Shown here: positions 1 to 7,160 of the stretch, one piece after another
Layout of the letters: each line of letters opens with the position of its first letter
How positions within the stretch are numbered: position 1 is the first letter of the stretch
NCBI GenBank assembly: GCA_023386115.1
Contig: JAEWKL010000553.1
Location: 1 to 7,160, forward strand
From: Pseudomonadota bacterium
Lineage (GTDB): Bacteria; Pseudomonadota; Alphaproteobacteria; Rhizobiales; Beijerinckiaceae
Length of the DNA: 7,160 nucleotides
Reading direction: 5' to 3'
Position numbers and translations under genes: made by a program
Notes under the pieces: model-generated
Seen by the model: the letters and a program-made list of their open reading frames with translations, nothing else
What the model was told of the DNA's origin: nothing
Databases searched by the model: none

Positions 1-161
1 CCTGAGACGACCGCGACGCGGTCGGCCGGCCAGTCGGCCCGCAGGACGACCCGGATCGCCGGATCGCCGTCGAGGCGGGCGAGCCGGCCGCCGCTGCCCG
101 CGACGAGGCCGTCCACCGCCTCCGCCACCAGGGCGGCGCGGTCGTTGATGAAGTGGGCCAT
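1..161 (-). CDS. dhaK: Dihydroxyacetone kinase, DhaK (DAK1) domain, N-terminal fragment
   Basis: This is the N-terminal 53 codons of a gene running leftward out of the window. The protein would phosphorylate dihydroxyacetone in the cytoplasm. The visible part begins MAHFINDRAALVAEAVDG and continues through LARLDGDPAIRVV to RVAVVSG. That is the DAK1 opening, in which an N-terminal helix is followed by a strand leading into the conserved GGGSGHEP substrate loop; the window ends just at the first glycine of that loop. The LARL-x-x-DPAIR-V-V wording is closer to the ATP-dependent, fused DhaK-DhaL kinases (Citrobacter freundii type) than to the PTS-dependent E. coli DhaK, which is an inference from memory. 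The ATG at 161-159 has a good Shine-Dalgarno (AGGGAAGGA on the minus strand, 178-170) eight bases upstream. The gene is divergent from the sensor kinase. The fusion state, the covalent substrate-binding histidine and the operon partners lie outside the window. Confidence 0.85.
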   Translation of the reverse strand, partial: MAHFINDRAALVAEAVDGLVAGSGGRLARLDGDPAIRVVLRADWPADRVAVVS

Positions 162-169
162 CCGGTCGG

Positions 170-178
170 TCCTTCCCT
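170..178 (-). promoter_or_regulatory. Ribosome binding site of dhaK
   Basis: On the minus strand the sequence AGGGAAGGA lies eight bases before the ATG at 161-159. It is purine-rich, well spaced, and fixes the start of the truncated kinase gene. Confidence 0.6.
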
Positions 179-196
179 GGCGCTCGGTTGCGGATC

Positions 197-247
197 CTTG
201 CGCGAATCTCGGTGCGAATCTTGGCGCGAATCCTTGGGCTGCGAATC
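197..247. repeat. Imperfect 12-bp tandem repeat with GCGAATC core
   Basis: The heptamer GCGAATC occurs at 202-208, 214-220 and 226-232, exactly 12 bases apart, and again at 241-247 after a 15-base step. The bases between the cores are also similar (CTTGC, TCGGT, TTGGC). The period is close to one helical turn and is also a multiple of three. The array sits 36-86 bases upstream of the dhaK start. It could be a small slipped-strand duplication or a protein-binding array; nothing in the sequence decides between them. Confidence 0.6.
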
Positions 248-520
248 ACCGGTCGCGCCTGGGCGCCGCTGTCGCGGATCCTGCCAAAAGCGCGGCCGGC
301 CCGCCATGGCCGGGACGTTGCGCGAAGCCAGCGCCGAACGGCTTTGCCGAAACGGCCGCTTCGGGCCATAAGGGACGGGTCCTCCGGGCCGGTGCTTCCC
401 CTGCGCCACGGCGCGCCGAACGGTGCCCGGACGCCAGCCGACTTTCGAGACCCGCCGGGGCCCTGTCGCAGCGGCGCGAGCCCGACCCGACCTTCCTCAG
501 GTGAACCCGCCGCCACGCCG

Positions 521-2662
<2,142 letters not shown>

Positions 2663-2712
2663 GCCGGCCCGTTTGGGTCACTCATTCCGAGACGCCCGGA
2701 TCATGCGACGCC

Positions 2713-2737
2713 CTGACGCGGCATGACGCAGCGTCAG
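2713..2737. promoter_or_regulatory. Operator-like cluster of TGACGC half-sites upstream of the chemoreceptor gene
   Basis: TGACGC occurs at 2714-2719 and 2724-2729, ten bases apart, and its complement GCGTCA at 2731-2736. The second and third copies form a perfect 13-bp palindrome centred on A2730. The outer pair forms a 7-bp inverted repeat, CTGACGC/GCGTCAG, with an 11-base loop. The cluster lies 59-83 bases before the start of the chemoreceptor gene and 51 bases after the kinase stop. A DNA-binding dimer site is one reading; a stem-loop ending the kinase transcript is another, but no T-run follows it. Confidence 0.4.
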
Positions 2738-2795
2738 ACGGCATTAACGACGCCGTGGTTCAAGGGGTAAAGCCCACGATCGTCTGGGACACGAC

Positions 2796-4754
2796 ATGTT
2801 CGCCTCCGCGCGCCGCTCCCGCAAAGCCGCCGAGCTCGATGCCATCGAGCGCTCCCAGTCCACCGTGACGTTCGGGCTCGACGGGACGCTGATCGAGGCG
2901 AACGAGAATTTCCTCCGGCTGACGGGCTACCGCCTCGACGAGGTGCGCGGGCGTCACCACCGCCTGTTCGTCGATCCCGCCGAGGCGGCGGATCCGGCCT
3001 ACGAGGCGTTTTGGGCTGCCTTACGCCGGGGCGAGGTCCAGAGCGCCGAGTACCGCCGCCTGGCCAAGGGCGGCCGCGAGATCTGGATCCGCGCCAGCTA
3101 CAACCCGGTGCTCGATGCGGCCGGTCGGCCGATCCGGATCGTCACGTTCGCCCTCGACATCACCGCCGGGAAGCAGGCGGCGATCGACGCTGCCGGGCAG
3201 ATCGCCGCCATCAACCGCTCGCAGGCGGTGATCCACTTCGCTCCCGACGGCACGGTCCTCGAGGCCAACCTGCATTTCCTGGCGGCGATGGGCTACCGCG
3301 CCGACGAGGTGCGGGGGCGCCACCACCGCCTGTTCGTCACCGAGGAGCAGGCCGCGGCACCCGCATATCGCGCCTTCTGGGACCGGCTCGCCCGCGGCGA
3401 GTACCAGGCCGGCGAGTTCAAGCGCCGGGGCAAGGACGGGGCCGAGGTCTGGATCCAGGCCACCTACAACCCGATCCTCGACGCGACCGGGCGCACGCTC
3501 AAGATCGTCAAGTACGCCACCGACATCACCGCCGCCAAGCAGCACGCCGCCGACACCGCCGGCAAGATCGAGGCGGCCCTGCGCTCCCAGGCGGTGATCG
3601 AGTTCGACATGGACGGCCTTGTCCTCGATGCCAACGGCCACTTCCTGACGGCCATGGGCTATACCCTCGACGAGATCGTCGGCCGCCACCACCGTCTGTT
3701 CGTTGCTCCCGACTACGCCGCGAGCCGCAGCTACGGCGAGTTCTGGGAGTCCCTGCGCGCCGGGCGCTACGCCTCCGCGGTCTACCAGCGCCTCGGCAAG
3801 GGCGGCCGCGAGGTGTGGATCCAGGCCACCTACACCCCCGTCCTCGACTTCGACGGGACTCCCTGCAAGGTCATCAAGTTCGCCACCGACGTCACCCACA
3901 GCATGAGCGTGCGGGCCCGCGCGACCGCTGCGGCCGAGACGACCCTGACCCGGGTCCAGGCGGTGGCGGAGGCCTCCGAGGAGATGCACCGGACCTCCGC
4001 CGCGATCGCGGCCCGGATGGACCAGTCGCGAGGGGCGGTCGACGAGATCCAGAACCGCATGAGGGAGGCCGGCGCTGCCACCGCGCGGCTCGACGCGGCC
4101 GCCCAGGCGATGAACGGCGTGGTCGAGGCGATCACGGCGATCGCCGAGCAGATCAACCTCTTGGCGCTCAACGCGACGATCGAGGCGGCCCGGGCGGGGG
4201 CGGCGGGACGCGGCTTCGCGGTCGTGGCCGCCGAGGTCAAGAACCTCGCCGGCCAGGCGCACGCCGCGACGGGCCGGATCTCCGGCGAGATCGGCGCCAT
4301 GCAGACGGTGTCGCGGGAGGTCGCCGAGGCACTCGGCTCGATCCGAGGCGCGGTCGACGCGGTTCAGGGCTTCATCGCCGAGACCGCGACGGCGAGCGAG
4401 CACCAGCGCACCATCACCGGCGAGGTCAGCAGCAACGTGCAGATCACCGCCGTGGGCGTCGCCGAGATCGCCGGCAGCCTCGACGCGTGGCTGTGCGGCA
4501 TCGAGGAGCGGCGGCTCGAGGAGCGGGTCAGGACCTCGATGCCCGCTCGGATCACGCTGCCGGACGGGTCCGGGCCGGTCGAGGCGATGTCCTGCCTCGT
4601 CCTCAACCTCTCCGCATCCGGCGCCAAGATCTCGCTCGAACGTCCGGTCCGGCTACCGAACCGCGTCCTGCTGCAGCTCGAGGGCGGCCCGCCGCGCGCC
4701 TGCGAGGTGGTGCGCCAGCACGGCTGCGAGATCGGTCTCCGCTTCGCCGCGTGA
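2796..4754 (+). CDS. Soluble chemoreceptor: three PAS domains, MCP signalling hairpin and PilZ domain (BdlA-like)
   Basis: This 652-residue cytoplasmic receptor should control the CheA/CheW chemosensory complex, with PAS-based intracellular sensing and a c-di-GMP input. Three PAS repeats occupy about 20-125, 142-247 and 264-369. Each carries GRHHRLFV (52, 174, 296) and a W-I-x-A-[ST]-Y-[NT]-P core, a pattern shared with BdlA of Pseudomonas. The MCP hairpin spans about 372-565, with the canonical CheA/CheW-contact tip EQINLLALNATIEAARAG at 451-468 followed by GRGFAVVAAEVKNLA. The PilZ domain (about 570-652) has both binding motifs, RRLEER at 572-577 and NLSASG at 604-609. There are no membrane segments, HAMP domain or C-terminal CheR-docking pentapeptide. 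The hairpin arms look short (about 12-14 heptads each), and a clear methylation consensus is missing. The ATG at 2796 has a weak GGGAC five bases upstream. PilZ-bearing chemoreceptors are known (Azospirillum Tlp1 and Aer), so c-di-GMP binding is plausible; the PAS ligand (haem, flavin or other) cannot be assigned. Confidence 0.95.
   Translation: MFASARRSRKAAELDAIERSQSTVTFGLDGTLIEANENFLRLTGYRLDEVRGRHHRLFVDPAEAADPAYEAFWAALRRGEVQSAEYRRLAKGGREIWIRASYNPVLDAAGRPIRIVTFALDITAGKQAAIDAAGQIAAINRSQAVIHFAPDGTVLEANLHFLAAMGYRADEVRGRHHRLFVTEEQAAAPAYRAFWDRLARGEYQAGEFKRRGKDGAEVWIQATYNPILDATGRTLKIVKYATDITAAKQHAADTAGKIEAALRSQAVIEFDMDGLVLDANGHFLTAMGYTLDEIVGRHHRLFVAPDYAASRSYGEFWESLRAGRYASAVYQRLGKGGREVWIQATYTPVLDFDGTPCKVIKFATDVTHSMSVRARATAAAETTLTRVQAVAEASEEMHRTSAAIAARMDQSRGAVDEIQNRMREAGAATARLDAAAQAMNGVVEAITAIAEQINLLALNATIEAARAGAAGRGFAVVAAEVKNLAGQAHAATGRISGEIGAMQTVSREVAEALGSIRGAVDAVQGFIAETATASEHQRTITGEVSSNVQITAVGVAEIAGSLDAWLCGIEERRLEERVRTSMPARITLPDGSGPVEAMSCLVLNLSASGAKISLERPVRLPNRVLLQLEGGPPRACEVVRQHGCEIGLRFAA
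2853..3899 (+). repeat. Triplicated PAS-coding unit, exact 366-bp period
   Basis: Within the chemoreceptor gene the PAS modules recur with a period of exactly 122 codons: SQ at residues 20, 142 and 264, and GRHHRLFV at 52, 174 and 296. The unit includes the linker (DIT-A-x-KQ followed by a short helix leading to the next R-SQ). By eye, units 1 and 2 are identical at more than half of their positions, and the third ends in TDVTHS before the hairpin begins. At DNA level the stretch encoding HHRLFV is almost unchanged in the three copies. The absence of any insertion or deletion suggests internal duplication with the spacing kept. Confidence 0.85.
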
Positions 4755-4762
4755 CACGACGT

Positions 4763-4775
4763 TTTCCGCAGGAAA
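4763..4775. terminator. Short stem-loop after the chemoreceptor gene
   Basis: TTTCC (4763-4767), a GCA loop and GGAAA (4771-4775) form a 5-bp hairpin nine bases after the stop codon, followed by TTGTTT. It is the only locally AT-rich spot and resembles a weak intrinsic terminator. The stem is short and the T-tract is interrupted. Confidence 0.25.
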
Positions 4776-4854
4776 TTGTTTCAAGAGCCGGCTACCATTC
4801 GCGGTGGTCCTCTCGGCGCGGTGGCAGCGGACGGGATTTCGTGCCTTGCTCCCC

Positions 4855-4875
4855 GTCGGCCCTGCACGGGCCGAC
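4855..4875. promoter_or_regulatory. Perfect 8-bp stem-loop in the leader of the transporter operon
   Basis: GTCGGCCC (4855-4862) and GGGCCGAC (4868-4875) are exact complements around the 5-base loop TGCAC. The structure ends 32 bases before the transporter ATG and 20 before its Shine-Dalgarno. No T-run follows it (AAGATCTAAC), so a classical intrinsic terminator is unlikely. It could be an operator for a dimeric repressor, a leader-RNA hairpin, or a factor-assisted terminator of the upstream gene. Confidence 0.45.
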
Positions 4876-4895
4876 AAGATCTAACAACTGATCCC

Positions 4896-4901
4896 AGGGA
4901 G
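4896..4901 (+). promoter_or_regulatory. Ribosome binding site of the MFS transporter
   Basis: AGGGAG lies six bases before the ATG at 4908. It decides the start in favour of MPTPAHDA over an in-frame TTG at 4776, which would add 44 residues of non-membrane, low-information sequence running through the 4855-4875 stem-loop. Confidence 0.7.
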
Positions 4902-4907
4902 CACCCG

Positions 4908-6206
4908 ATGCCCACGCCCGCCCATGATGCGGTGCCAGATGCCGTGGCGGTGGAGGATGCCAGCCTCACGGCCTTCTACCGCGACATGACCCCGCCCGAG
5001 CGCCACACCTTCTGGGCCTGCGCCGCCGGCTGGGCCCTCGACGGCATGGACTTCATGATCTACCCGCTGGTGATCGGCACGATCATCAAGCTCTGGAGCG
5101 TGGACGCCGGCACCGCGGGCCTCGCCGCCACCGTGACGCTGCTGGCCTCCGCCCTCGGCGGCTGGCTCGCCGGCTACCTCGCCGACCGGATCGGCCGGGT
5201 GCTGACGCTCCAGATCACCATCCTGTGGTTCTCGGTCTTCTCGCTGGTCTGCGCCTTCGCGCAGGACTTTTCCCAGTTGCTCATCGCTCGGGCGCTGCTG
5301 GGATTAGGCTTCGGCGGCGAATGGGCGGCGGGCGCCGTGCTGATGGGCGAGACCATCCGGGCGCAGTATCGCGGCCGGGCCGTCGGCTCGGTCCAGTCGG
5401 GCTGGGCGATCGGCTGGGGCATGGCGGTGCTGGCCCAGGCCGTACTGTTCTCGATCCTGCCGCCGGAGACCGCCTGGCGCTGGATGTTCGTGATCGGCGC
5501 GGCGCCAGCGCTGCTCGTGTTCTACCTGCGCCGCTACGTCGAGGAGCCGAAGGTCGCGGCCGAGACCCGGGCTCGCGCCCGGGAAGCCGGCGACAGCCCG
5601 GCCATCTGGGAGATCTTTTCCGGTCCGCTCCTGCGCACCACGCTGCTGGCCTCGCTGATGTCGGCGGGCTGCCAAGGCGGCTACTACGCCATCACCACCT
5701 GGCTGCCGCGCTTCCTCACCACCGAGCGCGGCCTGTCGATCGTCTCCTCGACCGGCTACCTCGCCGCCCTGATCATCGGGTCATTTGCCGGCTATCTGGC
5801 CGGGGCCTGGCTCGCCGATCGCCTTGGCCGGCGGCCGCTGTTCCTGATCTTCTCCCTCGGCGCCGTCGCGGTGGTCCTGATCTACACGCAGCTCCCGCTC
5901 TCGAACGCAGTGTTGTGGGTGCTGGGGTTTCCCCTCGGCTTCTTCGCCTCCGGCTACTTCTCCGGCATGGGCGCCTTCCTGACCGAACTCTACCCGACGC
6001 GCCTGCGCGGCTCGGGCCAGGGCTTCTGCTACAATTTCGGTCGCGGCATCGGCGCGCTGTTCCCGGCCCTCGTCGGCTATCTCTCGGCCGGCATGAGCCT
6101 GGCGAGCGCCATCGCGATCTTCGCCGTCATCGCCTACGGGGTGTTCTTCCTCACGGCCTACGCGCTCCCTGAGACCCGCGGAAAGGTGCTGCACGCCGAT
6201 GCCTGA
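4908..6206 (+). CDS. MFS transporter, organic-acid/aromatic-acid symporter type
   Basis: This is a 432-residue, 12-helix inner-membrane carrier, probably a proton-coupled importer. A soluble N-terminus of about 32 residues leads into helix 1, which carries DGMD (45-48), an acidic motif shared with the PcaK/AAHS and sialic-acid-type carriers. Loop 2-3 has MFS motif A, GWLAGYLADRIGR (85-97). The pattern is repeated in the second half at 295-309 (GYLAGAWLADRLGRR), as expected from the duplicated six-helix fold. Other family marks are GFGGEW (134-139), RRYVEEP (208-214), ELYPTRLRGSGQG (360-372) and PETRG (421-425). Length is normal, with no truncation. It overlaps the downstream amidohydrolase by eight bases, so the two are very likely co-transcribed and the transporter probably brings in that enzyme's substrate or a precursor. 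By family resemblance this would be a carboxylate or aromatic acid; the exact substrate is unknown. The annotation as an MFS carrier is secure; the subfamily is not. Confidence 0.92.
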   Translation: MPTPAHDAVPDAVAVEDASLTAFYRDMTPPERHTFWACAAGWALDGMDFMIYPLVIGTIIKLWSVDAGTAGLAATVTLLASALGGWLAGYLADRIGRVLTLQITILWFSVFSLVCAFAQDFSQLLIARALLGLGFGGEWAAGAVLMGETIRAQYRGRAVGSVQSGWAIGWGMAVLAQAVLFSILPPETAWRWMFVIGAAPALLVFYLRRYVEEPKVAAETRARAREAGDSPAIWEIFSGPLLRTTLLASLMSAGCQGGYYAITTWLPRFLTTERGLSIVSSTGYLAALIIGSFAGYLAGAWLADRLGRRPLFLIFSLGAVAVVLIYTQLPLSNAVLWVLGFPLGFFASGYFSGMGAFLTELYPTRLRGSGQGFCYNFGRGIGALFPALVGYLSAGMSLASAIAIFAVIAYGVFFLTAYALPETRGKVLHADA

Positions 6207-7065
6207 GATCCGCGACTGTCCCGGGCCCGCCCCGCACCCGCGCGGGCCCACCCGCTTCATCGTGCCGGCCGGCGCGGTCGACACCCACGCCCACGTGATC
6301 GGGCTGCCTCCGGCCCATCCCTTCGTGGCCGGACGCAGCTACACCCCGCCGGAGGCGACGCCGGATGCCTATCTCGGCATGCTCGACGCCACCGGAATGA
6401 CCCACGGCGTGCTGATCCAGGTCAGCGTCCACGGCACCGACAACCGACTGATGCTGGAGACCCTGCGGGCGCATCCGCGGCGCCTGCGCGGCATCGCGGT
6501 CATCCCGCTGGGGCTGCCCGAGGCGGAGCTGACGGCGCTGAAGGAGGCCGGCGTGGTGGGTCTGCGGCTCAACGTGCTCTATGGCGGCGGGGTCGGCTTC
6601 GAGGCGGTGGAGGCCTACGGCGCGCTCTGCCGCGAGATGGGCTGGCACCTGCAATTCCTGATCGACGCCCGCGCCCTGCCGCCGCTGGCCGGACGCCTGG
6701 GTCGGCTGCCGGTGCCGTTCTGCATCGACCATATGGGCCATTTCCCGACTTCGTGCGGGGTCGAGGACGAGGGCTTCCGCACCCTGGTCTCGCTCGTGCG
6801 CGACGGCGCCTGGGTCAAGCTCTCGGGCGCCTACCGCAACTCCGTCGCCGGCCCTCCGTTCGCCGACACGGTGCCGTTCGCCCGTGCCCTCCATGAAGCA
6901 GCGCCCGGACGCTGCGTCTGGGGCTCGGACTGGCCGCACGTGGCGCATTGGGGACCGATGATGAATGTCGGCGACCTCCTCGACCTCCTGGCCGAGTGGG
7001 TGCCGGACGAGGCCGACCGGCACCGGGTGCTGGTAGAGAATCCGGCGCGGTTGTACGGGTTCTGA
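6199..7065 (+). CDS. Amidohydrolase family 2 (COG3618), LigI-like lactone hydrolase
   Basis: This is a 288-residue TIM-barrel hydrolase of the Amidohydrolase_2 family, presumably cytoplasmic since no signal peptide is seen. After a proline-rich start come the strand-1 motif VDTHAHVIG (His30, His32) and RSYTPPEATPDAYLGMLDATG (46-66). This second motif resembles 2-pyrone-4,6-dicarboxylate lactonase (LigI) and galactarolactone/sulfomuconolactone relatives. Further conserved positions are Q75 and HGTDN (78-82), R123-N125, Q152, IDHMGH (176-181), the strand motif KLSGAYR (207-213) and GSDWPH (242-247) with the catalytic-type Asp244, ending with the usual ENPARLYGF. LigI-type members hydrolyse lactones without a metal, so a lactone or cyclic-ester step in aromatic or sugar-acid breakdown is the best guess. 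Its ATG overlaps the transporter stop by eight bases, which indicates translational coupling. GGAAAGG at 6180-6186 is a slightly distant ribosome binding site. The family call is firm; the substrate is not, and an EC number should not be assigned. Confidence 0.9.
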   Translation: MPEIRDCPGPAPHPRGPTRFIVPAGAVDTHAHVIGLPPAHPFVAGRSYTPPEATPDAYLGMLDATGMTHGVLIQVSVHGTDNRLMLETLRAHPRRLRGIAVIPLGLPEAELTALKEAGVVGLRLNVLYGGGVGFEAVEAYGALCREMGWHLQFLIDARALPPLAGRLGRLPVPFCIDHMGHFPTSCGVEDEGFRTLVSLVRDGAWVKLSGAYRNSVAGPPFADTVPFARALHEAAPGRCVWGSDWPHVAHWGPMMNVGDLLDLLAEWVPDEADRHRVLVENPARLYGF

Positions 7066-7072
7066 GGTCGAA

Positions 7073-7101
7073 GGGCCGTCGGCGCCTCGCGTGGACGGCC
7101 C
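7073..7101. terminator. Stem-loop after the amidohydrolase gene, possible terminator
   Basis: GGGCCGTC (7073-7080) pairs exactly with GACGGCCC (7094-7101) around a 13-base loop, seven bases after the stop codon. A GC-rich 8-bp stem just past the last gene of an operon fits transcription termination. No U-tract follows it, so termination would need help or be inefficient. Confidence 0.45.
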
Positions 7102-7117
7102 GCACCTCGCATCTACT

Positions 7118-7160
7118 CCCCCCATAAGCGGGGGGGGGGCCGGCCGGCGGGCGGGGGGGG
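7118..7160. other. Poly-C / poly-G low-complexity end
   Basis: Six C (7118-7123), ATAAGC, then ten G (7130-7139), followed by a G/C-only stretch closing on eight G (7153-7160). The C6/G6 arms could form a hairpin. Long G homopolymers at the very edge of a sequence are also a common mark of poor base calling at a contig end. I would not interpret biology from the last 30 bases without read support. Confidence 0.5.

Larger units (their letters stand above)
162..520. other. Divergent intergenic region, dhaK / sensor kinase
   Basis: About 360 bases separate the two divergent starts. Promoters for both genes should lie here, but I could not find a convincing -35/-10 pair or an EcfG-type GGAAC-N17-CGTT promoter by eye. 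Visible structure is limited to the 12-bp tandem repeat at 197-247, the dhaK ribosome binding site, and a weak palindrome at 347-364 (CCGAA and TTCGG flanking the palindrome CGGCCG). The kinase frame stays open upstream as far as a TTG at 188, adding 111 codons to the ATG at 521. That stretch is arginine/proline-rich, lacks a recognisable domain and is best read as non-coding. Confidence 0.6.

Noticed and set aside
145..504. Small plus-strand frames in the dhaK/kinase intergenic region
   Set aside because: They have R, A and P-rich composition, no motif and no Shine-Dalgarno, and one begins inside the divergent dhaK gene.
3021..4403. Minus-strand open frame (460 codons) opposite the chemoreceptor
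   Set aside because: It is an antisense shadow. Its apparent internal repeats only mirror the PAS triplication on the other strand.
4822..4850. Sigma-54-like promoter (TGGCAG ... TTGCT) ahead of the transporter
   Set aside because: The spacing between the GG and GC elements does not fit the strict 10-base interval of -24/-12 promoters.
3011..4891. Long plus-strand open frame (626 codons) overlapping the chemoreceptor in another frame
   Set aside because: The product is dominated by R, G, P and D without any motif, while the overlapping frame encodes clear PAS, MCP and PilZ domains.
4776..4907. Extended transporter start at the TTG at 4776
   Set aside because: The ATG at 4908 has a strong AGGGAG six bases upstream. 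The extra 44 residues have no membrane or family similarity and include the stem-loop at 4855-4875.
6151..7125. Minus-strand open frame (324 codons) opposite the amidohydrolase
   Set aside because: It is antisense to a well-supported hydrolase gene and shows no recognisable domain or ribosome binding site.

Overview
The window is GC-rich with strong G/C third-position bias, so long open frames occur on both strands. Gene content and protein style point to an alphaproteobacterium, most likely Methylobacterium or a close relative in the Hyphomicrobiales. This is inference: there is no rRNA, tRNA or other taxonomic marker here. I see no mobile element and no CRISPR array.

Layout. (1) Positions 1-161, minus strand: the first 53 codons of an ATP-type dihydroxyacetone kinase (DhaK domain), cut by the window edge. 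(2) 162-520: a divergent intergenic region of about 360 bp with a small imperfect 12-bp tandem repeat. (3) 521-2662, plus: a soluble hybrid sensor histidine kinase with two PAS-type domains, HisKA, HATPase and a C-terminal receiver. (4) 2663-2795: a spacer with an operator-like cluster of TGACGC elements. (5) 2796-4754, plus: a soluble chemoreceptor with three tandem PAS domains, a short MCP signalling hairpin and a C-terminal PilZ domain with both c-di-GMP-binding motifs. (6) 4755-4907: a spacer with a perfect 8-bp stem-loop just ahead of the next gene. (7) 4908-6206 and 6199-7065, plus: an MFS transporter overlapping by 8 bp with a LigI-like amidohydrolase, which looks like a translationally coupled uptake-and-hydrolysis pair. 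(8) 7066-7160: a stem-loop followed by poly-C/poly-G low-complexity sequence that may be a contig-end artefact.

How the genes relate. The kinase and the chemoreceptor are both cytoplasmic PAS sensors but have separate intergenic regions and need not share a pathway. The chemoreceptor resembles BdlA (PAS-PAS-MCP, biofilm dispersal) with one more PAS and a fused c-di-GMP sensor. It is the most interesting gene here. The transporter and amidohydrolase form a small catabolic operon, probably for an organic acid or lactone; the exact substrate cannot be read from the sequence. No feature amounts to a clearly new defence or mobile system.
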